Shown here one piece after another: positions 8,657 to 17,368 of a stretch of 64,000 bases of DNA. This DNA comes from an uncultured Celeribacter sp. Lineage in GTDB: Bacteria > Pseudomonadota > Alphaproteobacteria > Rhodobacterales > Rhodobacteraceae. The position numbers were made by a program, and so were the translations under genes. The stretch lies in the NCBI RefSeq assembly GCF_963675965.1, contig NZ_OY780935.1, positions 3,088,501-3,152,500 of the forward strand. Reading direction: 5' to 3'. The notes under the pieces were generated by a model. That model did no database searches. It was not told the origin of the DNA and worked only from the letters and a program-made list of their open reading frames with translations. Within the stretch, counting starts at the first letter, position 1. Every line of letters begins with the position of its first letter.

Positions 8657-9460
8657 ATGGCGCATGAGAAGAACCACGACTACCACATTCTGCCGCCGTC
8701 ACCATGGCCGTTGATGGCCGCCGCTGCCACCTTTGTTATGCTGTTTGGCGCGGTGATGTGGATGGCGAACGACAACCCGTTCATTTTTGCGGCGGGCTTT
8801 GTCGGCGTGCTCTACGTGATGTGGAGCTGGTGGTCGGACACCATCAAGGAAAACGCAGCAGGCGATCACACGCCGGTCGTGCGCATCGGTCTGCGCTATG
8901 GCTTCATCATGTTCATCATGTCCGAAGTCATGTTCTTTGCCGCATGGTTTTGGGCGTTCTTTAAACACACGCTCTATCCCATGTCCGAATATGCCGGGAG
9001 CAGCTATGTGCCGCCGGAAATCATCCCGATCAACGCCCTGCATCTGCCGCTGTTGAACACGCTGATCCTGCTGTGCTCTGGGGCGGCGGTGACCTGGGCG
9101 CACCATGCGCTTGTGCATGGCAACATCCGCAAGGATCTGGTTGCCGGTCTGGCCATCGGCATCGGTCTGGGCGCGCTGTTCACCATTCTCCAAGCCTATG
9201 AATATTACGAGCTGTTCGTGCATGAAGGTTACACCTTCGGGGGCGACTTCTTCTTTGGCTCCTTCTTCATGGCGACAGGCTTTCACGGTTTCCACGTGAT
9301 CATCGGCACGATTTTCCTGACCGTTTGTCTGGTGCGTGCGATGCGGGGTCAGTTCACCCCGGAGAACCATGTGGGTTTCGAAGCCGCCGCCTGGTATTGG
9401 CACTTTGTCGATGTGGTCTGGCTGTTCCTCTTTGTGGTGGTGTACCTCTGGGGACAATAA
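8657..9460 (+). CDS. ctaE: Cytochrome c oxidase subunit III
   Basis: The 267-residue product is a seven-helix core subunit of the aa3 oxidase. Recognisable parts are the N-terminal YHILPPSPWPL, the helix pair around FIMSEVMFFAAWFWAFF, and the C-terminal signature AAWYWHFVDVVWLFLFVVVYLW, which holds the conserved histidine. The ATG at 8657 follows GGGAGAGGGACG. An upstream frame to 8474 overlaps ctaG and is not needed. A strong terminator 34 bases after the stop closes the oxidase block. Confidence 0.97.
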   Translation: MAHEKNHDYHILPPSPWPLMAAAATFVMLFGAVMWMANDNPFIFAAGFVGVLYVMWSWWSDTIKENAAGDHTPVVRIGLRYGFIMFIMSEVMFFAAWFWAFFKHTLYPMSEYAGSSYVPPEIIPINALHLPLLNTLILLCSGAAVTWAHHALVHGNIRKDLVAGLAIGIGLGALFTILQAYEYYELFVHEGYTFGGDFFFGSFFMATGFHGFHVIIGTIFLTVCLVRAMRGQFTPENHVGFEAAAWYWHFVDVVWLFLFVVVYLWGQ

Positions 9461-9494
9461 GATCTGACGTCCGGATCTGAAACATCTTGGGAAA

Positions 9495-9519
9495 GGGCGC
9501 GTGTTTGCCGCGCCCTTTT
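9495..9519 (+). terminator. Rho-independent terminator after ctaE
   Basis: GGGCGCG (9495-9501) pairs with CGCGCCC (9509-9515) around a seven-base loop and is followed by TTTT. It falls just before the ribosome binding site of the SURF1 gene, so surf1 and thrC depend on read-through or a separate promoter. Confidence 0.8.
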
Positions 9520-9533
9520 GCTATGGAGGGGTC

Positions 9534-10214
9534 ATGTTGAAACGACTGATATTCCCGATTGTGGTCGGGGTGGCGGGCTGCGCGGTGCTGATCTGGCTTG
9601 GGGTCTGGCAACTGCAGCGGCTGGAGTGGAAGGCCGGGGTTCTGGCCGAAATCGAGGCCCAGATCGGCGCCGATCCGGTGTCCTTGCCCGCCGAGATCGA
9701 TCCGTCGATGAAATATCTGCCGGTGCAGGTGCGCGGGCAGATTGCGTCGGGCGAATTGCATGTGCTGGTCTCGCGCAAACAGATCGGCCCAGGCTATCTG
9801 ATCATTGCGCCTTTTGAAACTTTCGATGGGCGGCGTATCCTGCTGGATCGCGGCTTTGTCGGCGAGGCGCAAAAGGACGCTCCGCGGCCCCCGGTGCCTA
9901 CGGCAGACATGATGACCATCGTCGGCAATCTGCACTGGCCCGACGATATGAACAGCTCGACGCCGCCGCCGGATCGAGGTCGCAACATATGGTTCGGGCG
10001 CGACATTGCCGCCATGGCGAAAGCATTGGACACCGAACCCGTGCTGATCGTGGCGCGAGAGCCGACAGGGGCGGGGATCGAGCCGATGCCCGTGGGCACC
10101 GAAGGCATCCCGAATGATCATTTGCAATATGCGATCACGTGGTTTTCTCTGGCAATTGTCTGGTTGGGGATGACTCTGTTTCTCTTGTGGCGTATCACCA
10201 CGCGGAAAGTTTAA
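9534..10214 (+). CDS. surf1: SURF1 family oxidase biogenesis protein
   Basis: SURF1 proteins help insert haem A into oxidase subunit I. The 226-residue protein has the diagnostic topology of one helix at each end: MLKRLIFPIVVGVAGCAVLIWLGVWQLQRL at the N-terminus and QYAITWFSLAIVWLGMTLFLLW at the C-terminus. The conserved WQL and LDRGFV elements are present (LGVWQLQRLEWK, RRILLDRGFVGE). The ATG at 9534 follows GGAGGGG by two bases, an unusually tight spacing. It sits between the oxidase operon and thrC, 14 bases before thrC. Confidence 0.93.
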   Translation: MLKRLIFPIVVGVAGCAVLIWLGVWQLQRLEWKAGVLAEIEAQIGADPVSLPAEIDPSMKYLPVQVRGQIASGELHVLVSRKQIGPGYLIIAPFETFDGRRILLDRGFVGEAQKDAPRPPVPTADMMTIVGNLHWPDDMNSSTPPPDRGRNIWFGRDIAAMAKALDTEPVLIVAREPTGAGIEPMPVGTEGIPNDHLQYAITWFSLAIVWLGMTLFLLWRITTRKV

Positions 10215-10227
10215 AGCGACGGAACCC

Positions 10228-11610
10228 ATGCGTTATATCTCGACCCGCGGCCAAGCGCCGGTGCTGAATTTCGAAGAGGCCATGCTGACCGGCCTTGCCT
10301 CCGACGGTGGCCTCTATGTGCCTGAAACGATCCCGACCCTGAGCGAGGCGGAGATCGCCGCTCTGGCGGGGCTGTCCTATGAGGAGGCCGCCTTTGTGGT
10401 GATGAAGCCCTTCATCGGCGACACTTTCACAGACGCCGAGTTCAAAGAGATCATCGCCAAGGCCTATGCCGGGTTCGGTCACGATGCCCGCGCCCCCATG
10501 GTGCAGCTTGGCCCGAACCATTTCCTGTTGGAGTTGTTCCACGGTCCGACGCTGGCGTTCAAGGATTTCGCTATGCAGCTCATCGGGCAGTTGTTTCAGG
10601 CGGCCCTGTCGCGCAGTGGCAATCGGGTGACCATCGTGGGCGCGACGTCGGGCGACACCGGCTCGGCCGCGATCGAGGCCTTCAAGGGGCTCGCCAATGT
10701 CGACGTTTTCATCCTGTTCCCGCATGGCCGCGTCTCGGATGTGCAGCGCCGCCAGATGACCACACCATCGGAAAGCAACGTGCATGCGCTGGCCGTGGAG
10801 GGCGACTTTGATGACTGTCAGGCCGCGCTCAAGGATATGTTTGCCGATCACGATTTCCGCGATGGGGTCAAACTGGCCGCCGTGAATTCGATCAACTGGG
10901 CGCGGGTTCTGGCGCAGGTGGTCTATTACTTCACCTCCGCTGTGGCGCTGGGCGCGCCCCACCGCGAAGTGTCTTTCACCGTGCCGACCGGCAACTTTGG
11001 CGACATCTTTGCAGGCTATATTGCCAAACGCATGGGGCTGCCGATCGACAAGCTGGTGATCGCCACCAACCAGAATGATATTCTGCACCGCACCATGGAA
11101 ACCGGGGCCTACACGAAAGAAGGCGTGACGCCCTCGATGTCGCCGTCGATGGACATTCAGGTCAGCTCGAATTTCGAGCGTGCGCTGTTTGACGTCTATG
11201 ACCGCGAAGGCGCGGCGATCGCGCAGCTGATGGACGAGCTGAAAGACGGCGAATTCAAAGTGTCGCAGGGCGCCATGGATCGTCTGCGGGACATTTTCGC
11301 CTCTGGCCGCGCCTCCGAGGAGGAGACCACGGCCATGATCGCCGACATGCACCGCCGCACCGGCGAGGTCCTGTGCCCGCACACGGCCGTGGCGGTGAAA
11401 GTGGCCGAGGATCATCTGGGCACGGTACCGATGATTTCTCTGTCCACCGCGCATCCCGCCAAATTCCCGGCGGCGGTCGAAGCGGCCTGCGGCATCCATC
11501 CCGCTCTGCCAGAGCGCATGGCCGATCTGTTCGAGCGGGAAGAACGCTTTACCGTCGTGGAAAACGACCTCGACGGATTGAAAACACTGATCAAGGAGCG
11601 CCTCGCTTGA
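10228..11610 (+). CDS. thrC: Threonine synthase
   Basis: A PLP enzyme that converts O-phospho-L-homoserine to L-threonine. The 460-residue protein carries the PLP lysine in FHGPTLAFKDFAMQ (Lys112) and the glycine-rich phosphate cup VGATSGDTGSAAIEAFKG. It also has the family's N-terminal MRYISTRGQAP and C-terminal SLSTAHPAKFPAAVEAA. Length agrees with the long (bacterial/fungal) threonine synthase class. Its stop overlaps the TTG start of the M16 peptidase (TTGA), so the two are probably translationally coupled. lysC, acting earlier in the aspartate pathway, lies about 15 kb away. Confidence 0.97.
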   Translation: MRYISTRGQAPVLNFEEAMLTGLASDGGLYVPETIPTLSEAEIAALAGLSYEEAAFVVMKPFIGDTFTDAEFKEIIAKAYAGFGHDARAPMVQLGPNHFLLELFHGPTLAFKDFAMQLIGQLFQAALSRSGNRVTIVGATSGDTGSAAIEAFKGLANVDVFILFPHGRVSDVQRRQMTTPSESNVHALAVEGDFDDCQAALKDMFADHDFRDGVKLAAVNSINWARVLAQVVYYFTSAVALGAPHREVSFTVPTGNFGDIFAGYIAKRMGLPIDKLVIATNQNDILHRTMETGAYTKEGVTPSMSPSMDIQVSSNFERALFDVYDREGAAIAQLMDELKDGEFKVSQGAMDRLRDIFASGRASEEETTAMIADMHRRTGEVLCPHTAVAVKVAEDHLGTVPMISLSTAHPAKFPAAVEAACGIHPALPERMADLFEREERFTVVENDLDGLKTLIKERLA

Positions 11611-12866
11611 GCCCCAGACTTCATACGCTGCCGAACGGATTTCGGATCGTCACCGAGCTTCAGCCATCGATGGAAAGTGCCTCTATCGGTGTCTGGGTGC
11701 TGGCCGGTGGGCGTCACGAGCGGATGGAACAGAATGGCATCGCTCATTTCCTTGAACATATGGCCTTCAAAGGTACGACCCGGCGCACGCCGCTGCAGAT
11801 CGCCGAGGTGCTGGAAAACGTGGGGGGCTATCTGAACGCCTATACCACCCGCGAAACCACTGCCTATTACGCGCGTGTTCTCAAGGACGATGTGTCTCTG
11901 GCGCTCGATGTGATCGGGGACATCGTTCTGAACCCAATTTTCGACCCGCGTGAGCTGGAAGTGGAGCGCGGTGTGATCCTGTCCGAGATCGGGCAGGCGC
12001 TGGACACGCCCGACGATGTGATCTTTGACTGGCTGCAAGAGGCGGCCTATCCGCGTCAGGCGCTGGGCCGTACCATTCTGGGGCCGGAAGAGCGCGTGCG
12101 CAGCTTCACCCGCGACGATCTGGCGGGCTTCGTCGAAGAGCATTACTCGCCGGAGCGCATGATTCTGTCGGCGGCGGGCAATATCGATCATGACCGCATC
12201 GTGGCAGAGGCCACCGAGATTTTCGGCGGCCTTCGCGCGCATGGCCGCGATTATGCCGATCCCGCCCGCTTTGAAGGCGGCGAGTATCGCAAGGTCAAGT
12301 CTCTGGAACAGGCGCATTTCACATTGGCCTTTGAGGGGCCGTGTTACCGCGATGAAAATATCTATGTCGCCCAGACCGCATCGACCGCGCTGGGCGGGGG
12401 GATGTCGTCGCGCCTGTTTCAGGAAATCCGTGAAAAGCGTGGTCTTTGCTACACGATCTTTGCCCAGTCCGGCGCCTATTTCGACACGGGTCTGACCACG
12501 ATCTATGCTGGCACTTCGGGCGACAAGGTGGCCGAACTGGCCGAGCTGACCATTGACGAGATTAAACGCGCCGGTGAAGAGGTGACCACCGCCGAAGTGG
12601 ACCGCGCCCGCGCCCAGATCAAGGCCGGACTGCTGATGGGGCTGGAAAGCCCCTCCTCGCGCGCCGAACGCAATGCCCGGATGATCGGCATCTGGGGGCG
12701 TGTGCCGCCGATTGAGGAAACCGTGGAACGCATCGACGCGGTGACGCTCGACGCGGTGCGCGATTTCCTGATTGCCTCGGGCACGGGGCGGGCGTCCATG
12801 GCGCTTTACGGTCCTGTGGAGGGCGCGCCGGAGCTTGAGCAACTGCGGGAAAGGTTCGCGGCCTGA
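11607..12866 (+). CDS. M16 family zinc peptidase (processing-peptidase type)
   Basis: A 419-residue insulinase-superfamily protease related to the mitochondrial processing peptidase beta subunit. The inverted zinc motif is HFLEH (His47, Glu50, His51) in NGIAHFLEHMAFKGT, with the distal glutamate region ELEVERGVILSEIGQ. A C-terminal M16 domain includes GGGMSSRLFQEIREKRGLCY. I chose the TTG at 11607, which overlaps the thrC stop by four bases. It has AAGGAG ten bases upstream, and the protein then begins SPRLHTLPNGFRIV as expected for the family. The longer frame from 11373 is antisense-like overlap with thrC. The following acetyltransferase starts inside its stop. Confidence 0.94.
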   Translation: MSPRLHTLPNGFRIVTELQPSMESASIGVWVLAGGRHERMEQNGIAHFLEHMAFKGTTRRTPLQIAEVLENVGGYLNAYTTRETTAYYARVLKDDVSLALDVIGDIVLNPIFDPRELEVERGVILSEIGQALDTPDDVIFDWLQEAAYPRQALGRTILGPEERVRSFTRDDLAGFVEEHYSPERMILSAAGNIDHDRIVAEATEIFGGLRAHGRDYADPARFEGGEYRKVKSLEQAHFTLAFEGPCYRDENIYVAQTASTALGGGMSSRLFQEIREKRGLCYTIFAQSGAYFDTGLTTIYAGTSGDKVAELAELTIDEIKRAGEEVTTAEVDRARAQIKAGLLMGLESPSSRAERNARMIGIWGRVPPIEETVERIDAVTLDAVRDFLIASGTGRASMALYGPVEGAPELEQLRERFAA

Positions 12867-13456
12867 TGCTCAAGCGACGTCCGAAGCTGAGGATCGAAAC
12901 GGAGCGCATGACGCTGCGTTTGCCACAGCATTCGGACTATCGCAGCTGGGCCAGCCTGCGTGCGGAAAGCATCGATTTTCTGCAGCCTTGGGAGCCGACA
13001 TGGTCGGAGGATCACCTGACCCGCAAGGCCTTTACAAACCGGGTCTTTTGGGCGGAACGCTGCTTTAAAGGTGACACCGGGTTGCCGGTGTTTCTGACCT
13101 ATCGCGACAGCGGGCAGTTGCTGGGGGCGCTGACGCTCGACAACATCCGGCGGGGGCCTGCGCAGGCGGGCACCATCGGCTATTGGATCGGCGCCCGCTT
13201 TGCCCGGCAGGGTTTTATGAAAGAAGCCATCGCCGCCGTGGTGCATTATGGTTTTACCAAACTGGACCTGAGCCGGATCGAGGCCGCCTGCCTGCCTGAA
13301 AACGTCGCCTCGCGCGGGGCGCTTGAAAAGGCGGGCTTTAAATACGAAGGTGTGGCGCAAAGCTACCTGCAAATCAACGGCCGCTGGCGCAACCATGTGC
13401 TCTATTCCGCACTGCGTCATGACCGGCGCGGGCCGACCACGGTCGGTCTTGCCTAA
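12866..13456 (+). CDS. RimJ/RimL-type GNAT N-acetyltransferase
   Basis: A 196-residue GNAT enzyme whose family acetylates N-termini of ribosomal proteins or similar amines. It has the RimJ layout: ETERMTLRLPQHSDYRSWASLR, the strand GTIGYWIGARFARQGFMKEA leading to the acetyl-CoA site, and ENVASRGALEKAGFKYEGVA near the end. The ATG overlaps the TGA of the M16 peptidase (TGATG), so it belongs to the thrC-M16 transcription unit. The exact substrate cannot be assigned. RimJ (S5 N-terminus) is the closest name from the sequence pattern, but many paralogues share it. Confidence 0.88.
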   Translation: MLKRRPKLRIETERMTLRLPQHSDYRSWASLRAESIDFLQPWEPTWSEDHLTRKAFTNRVFWAERCFKGDTGLPVFLTYRDSGQLLGALTLDNIRRGPAQAGTIGYWIGARFARQGFMKEAIAAVVHYGFTKLDLSRIEAACLPENVASRGALEKAGFKYEGVAQSYLQINGRWRNHVLYSALRHDRRGPTTVGLA

Positions 13457-13494
13457 GGCCTTGCAGACCCCGCGCCGCGATCAAGGAGATCCCG

Positions 13495-14934
13495 ATGACT
13501 GCCCCTGCGATCCCCGGCACACTCAACAGTCCCAGCCCAGCTTTTCTACAGACATTGGCCGCGGCGTTGCCTCAGGGCCGTTTGCGCGACCCGCGCCCCG
13601 GAGAGCTTGAAGATCCGCGCGGGCGCTATCAAGGGCAGGCCGCGACTGTGGCGCTGCCGGAAAATGTCGAAGAGGTCGCAACCATCGTCCGCGCCTGTCA
13701 TGACGCATCTGTCGGCATCGTGCCGCTGGGCGGCGGCACGGGGTTGGTGTTGGGGCAGATCGCCTATGAGGGACCCGCGCCGGTGGTGCTGTCGCTGGAA
13801 CGCATGTCCCGCATTCGCGCCGTCTATCCCGAAGAAAACATGATCGTCGCCGAGGCCGGGGCAATTCTGGCCGATGTGCAGGGGGCCGCCAGTGAGGTGG
13901 AACGGCTGTTTCCTCTGTCGCTGGCCTCTGAAGGGTCCTGTCGGATCGGCGGCAATCTGGCCACCAATGCAGGGGGGCTGAACGTCCTTCGCTATGGCAA
14001 CGCCCGTGAGCTGTGTCTGGGGCTGGAGGCGGTCCTGCCAGATGGCGCGATCTGGCACGGGCTGAAACGTCTGCGCAAAGACAACACCGGCTATGATCTG
14101 CGCAACCTACTGATCGGGTCCGAGGGCAGTCTTGGGATCATCACCGCAGCGTCTCTGCGTCTGTTTCCGCGCCCCGACCAAGAGGCTGCCGCTTTCTTTC
14201 AGGTCAGCTCACCGCGGGCGGCGCTCGATCTTTTGTCCATGGCACAGCAGATCGTGGGCGAGGGCATTTCCGCCTTTGAGCTGATCTCGGGCATGGGGCT
14301 GGCCTTTTTGGAAGAGACCCTGCCGGACATCCGACAGCCTTTCGCGACGCGTCCCGACTGGTCCGTCCTGATCGATCTGGGACTGTCTGGCGAGGCCGAT
14401 CCGCAGGGGCTTCTGGCGCAGCTGTTTGAACGTGCGTTTGAGGCCGGACTGGTGCAGGACGGGGTTGTGTCGCAAAGCGAGGCGCAACGGCAGGCGTTCT
14501 GGGCCGTGCGCGAAAGCATCCCCGAAGCGAACAAGCGGATTGGTTCGATTTCCTCGCATGACATTTCCATTCCGCTGTCACGCATTCCCGATTTCATCCC
14601 CGAAGGCATCCGCCGCCTGCGGGCGCTGGGGGATATTCGGGTGAATTGTTTCGGCCACCTGGGCGATGGCAATCTGCATTTCAATGCCTTTCCGGCCAAG
14701 GGGCATGACCGCGCCGAATATGATGCGCTGCGCGGGCGGGTCAAACGTGTGGTCCATGATCTGGTGGCGGAATACGACGGATCTTTCAGCGCCGAACACG
14801 GAGTCGGACGGCTCAAGGTCGACGATCTGGAACGCTATGGCGATCCTGCCCGTCTGGCTGCGATGCGGGCGATCAAAGCCGCGTTGGACCCGAAGGGGAT
14901 CATGAACCCCGGCGCGGTGTTGCGCGCCGGGTGA
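13495..14934 (+). CDS. FAD-linked oxidase, GlcD / D-2-hydroxyacid dehydrogenase type
   Basis: A 479-residue VAO/PCMH flavoprotein that oxidises a 2-hydroxy acid and passes electrons to an acceptor. The FAD domain shows PLGGGTGLVLGQ, GGNLATNAGGLNVLRYGN and LLIGSEGSLGIITAASLRL. The C-terminal metal/substrate signature is GHLGDGNLHFN followed by SAEHGVGRLK and ALDPKGIMNPGAVL. Length and motifs fit single-chain D-2-hydroxyglutarate or D-lactate dehydrogenases. No glcE or glcF partner is adjacent, which argues against a three-subunit glycolate oxidase. AAGGAGAT precedes the ATG. It is convergent with apt, 18 bases away. Confidence 0.92.
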   Translation: MTAPAIPGTLNSPSPAFLQTLAAALPQGRLRDPRPGELEDPRGRYQGQAATVALPENVEEVATIVRACHDASVGIVPLGGGTGLVLGQIAYEGPAPVVLSLERMSRIRAVYPEENMIVAEAGAILADVQGAASEVERLFPLSLASEGSCRIGGNLATNAGGLNVLRYGNARELCLGLEAVLPDGAIWHGLKRLRKDNTGYDLRNLLIGSEGSLGIITAASLRLFPRPDQEAAAFFQVSSPRAALDLLSMAQQIVGEGISAFELISGMGLAFLEETLPDIRQPFATRPDWSVLIDLGLSGEADPQGLLAQLFERAFEAGLVQDGVVSQSEAQRQAFWAVRESIPEANKRIGSISSHDISIPLSRIPDFIPEGIRRLRALGDIRVNCFGHLGDGNLHFNAFPAKGHDRAEYDALRGRVKRVVHDLVAEYDGSFSAEHGVGRLKVDDLERYGDPARLAAMRAIKAALDPKGIMNPGAVLRAG

Positions 14935-14952
14935 ACGTGCCGGGCCGCGCCC

Positions 14953-15483
14953 TTACGCCCCTTCGAATTCACACAGGGTATGAATGTCGTAGCCCAGCTT
15001 TTTCAGGCGCTCATGCCCGCCCAGTTCGGGCAGGTCGATGATAAAGGCGCTGCCGACGATTTCGCCGCCCAGCCGTTCAACGAGTTTGATCCCGGCTTCT
15101 GCGGTGCCGCCGGTGGCCAGCAGGTCGTCGACCAGAAGGATCTTTTCCCCCGGCTGGATCGCGTCATCGTGGATCTCGACGACGGCTTCGCCATATTCCA
15201 GCGTGTAGTCTTCGGAGATCACGGCGCCCGGCAGCTTGCCCTTTTTGCGGATCGGCACAAAGCCGATGGACAGTTGGTGCGCGATCGCACCGCCGATGAT
15301 AAAGCCACGGGCCTCAAGCCCCACCACCTTGTCGATGTGCTGGCCGACATAGGGGGCGAGCAACTGGTCGATGGCCAGCCGCATGCCGCGCGGATCGGCA
15401 AACAGCGTTGTGACATCTCGGAACATGATCCCTTCATGCGGGAAATCGACAATGGTGCGGATATAATCTTTGACGGTTTTCAA
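14953..15483 (-). CDS. apt: Adenine phosphoribosyltransferase
   Basis: Apt salvages adenine with PRPP to give AMP. The 176-residue product begins (M)KTVKDYIRTIVDFPHEGIMFRD, the usual Apt N-terminus. It contains VVGLEARGFIIGGAIA, FVPIRKKGKLP and the PRPP-binding loop ILLVDDLLATGGTAEA. No ATG is available at the conserved start. I chose TTG at 15483, preceded by GGAGAG on the coding strand; an ATT lies one codon upstream. The much longer frame to 15900 runs antisense through the exporter gene and is not real. It sits directly downstream of the LysE exporter and mtnP on the same strand. mtnP feeds adenine to this enzyme, so a salvage operon is likely. Confidence 0.95.
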   Translation of the reverse strand: MKTVKDYIRTIVDFPHEGIMFRDVTTLFADPRGMRLAIDQLLAPYVGQHIDKVVGLEARGFIIGGAIAHQLSIGFVPIRKKGKLPGAVISEDYTLEYGEAVVEIHDDAIQPGEKILLVDDLLATGGTAEAGIKLVERLGGEIVGSAFIIDLPELGGHERLKKLGYDIHTLCEFEGA

Positions 15484-15497
15484 AATGGCTCTCCGTA

Positions 15498-16127
15498 TCA
15501 GGCAGTGCGGCGCAGGGTTGCGGTGAGGGTGCCCATGCCGATCAGCGCAACGCCACCCGCACGGGTCATGTTGCGCAGGACACGGGGTCGCTGAATGCGC
15601 GTGCGCAGGGTGTTTGCGAGCAGGGCATAGGCCAGCGCGTTGAGGGTGGCAAGGCCGACGAAGGTGCCAATTATCACGGTGAACTGCGGTGCGATGGGCG
15701 CGCCGGGGGTGATGAACTGCGGCACGAAGGCGATGAAGAAGCCGATGGATTTCGGGTTCAGCGCCGTGACCGTGGCGGCATGGACAAACACCTGTTTCGA
15801 GGTGACATGGCCCATCTGTTCGACATCCCCCAGACGCGTCCCAGGGGCGGATTTCAGCATCTTGAAGCCAAGGTAAAACAGATAGACGGCGCCGATCCAT
15901 TTCAGCGCGGTAAAAGCGGTGGCCGAGGCCATCACCAGAGCGCCAAGGCCCAGCAGCGAGGCCGTCATGGCGATGAAATCCCCAAGCGCCACGCCAAGTG
16001 CAGTGGCCACGGCGACGCGTTTTCCCTGTGTCAGTGCGTAGGACAGCACCAAGAGGATCGTAGGGCCGGGGATCATCAGCAACGCGGTGGAGGCGGCCAC
16101 GAAGGCCAGCCAGAGTTCAAAGGTCAT
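15498..16127 (-). CDS. LysE/RhtB family amino-acid exporter
   Basis: A 209-residue inner-membrane protein with about six hydrophobic segments. The family N-terminal signature is seen in LLMIPGPTILLVLSYALTQGKR (GP motif), followed by ATALGVALGDF. A membrane segment LKWIGAVYLFYLGFKML and NPKSIGFFIAFVPQF are also characteristic. Members export amino acids or derivatives such as homoserine, threonine or lysine, and the substrate here is undetermined. It lies between mtnP and apt on the same strand, with gaps of 11 and 14 bases, so it is presumably co-transcribed with methylthioadenosine salvage genes. Confidence 0.92.
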   Translation of the reverse strand: MTFELWLAFVAASTALLMIPGPTILLVLSYALTQGKRVAVATALGVALGDFIAMTASLLGLGALVMASATAFTALKWIGAVYLFYLGFKMLKSAPGTRLGDVEQMGHVTSKQVFVHAATVTALNPKSIGFFIAFVPQFITPGAPIAPQFTVIIGTFVGLATLNALAYALLANTLRTRIQRPRVLRNMTRAGGVALIGMGTLTATLRRTA

Positions 16128-16138
16128 GTCCAGTCCTT

Positions 16139-17008
<870 letters not shown>

Positions 17009-17368
17009 CTTTCCCCCGATGCTGGAACTGTCACCCTGTTGTCGGGATGAGCCTAGCCTTTCTTTTTGAGGCTGAAAAGTTTATTGCGGGGATCGCTTTA
17101 CGAAGCCCCCGGTCCGCATCGTCTTGCCTGTTTTCCGGGCGGTTGCGTTTGAAATGGAGGGCCGTCAGGGCTCAGTGGATCGTGCCCATGTTGCATGGTG
17201 AAAAGGCTGGGAACGATGGTGTGATGGCGGGGCGCCGACCATGATCCATGGGATGTGCGTTGCGCGAAGATCACGCTCTGCTGTGAGTGTGAAGCCTTTG
17301 ACCTTTCGTCAAAGGTGCATTCGGGCTATGAGGGGCAAAACGTATTTCCTGACATCTGGGGGCTTCCC
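17009..17368. other. Intergenic region between mtnP and sulP
   Basis: Divergent spacer of 360 bases. I see no credible gene; the short frames in it have no recognisable protein pattern. It holds the inverted repeat at 17295-17315 and must contain the promoters of both flanking genes. Confidence 0.6.
17295..17315. promoter_or_regulatory. Perfect 8-5-8 inverted repeat upstream of sulP
   Basis: CCTTTGAC (17295-17302) and GTCAAAGG (17308-17315) are exact reverse complements around CTTTC. The element ends 53 bases before the chosen sulP start. It could be an operator or an mRNA hairpin; there is no following T run, so it is not a terminator. Confidence 0.5.

Noticed and set aside
15484..15900. 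N-terminal extension of apt to 15900
   Set aside because: It runs antisense through the LysE-type exporter; a TTG start with ribosome binding site restores the normal Apt length.
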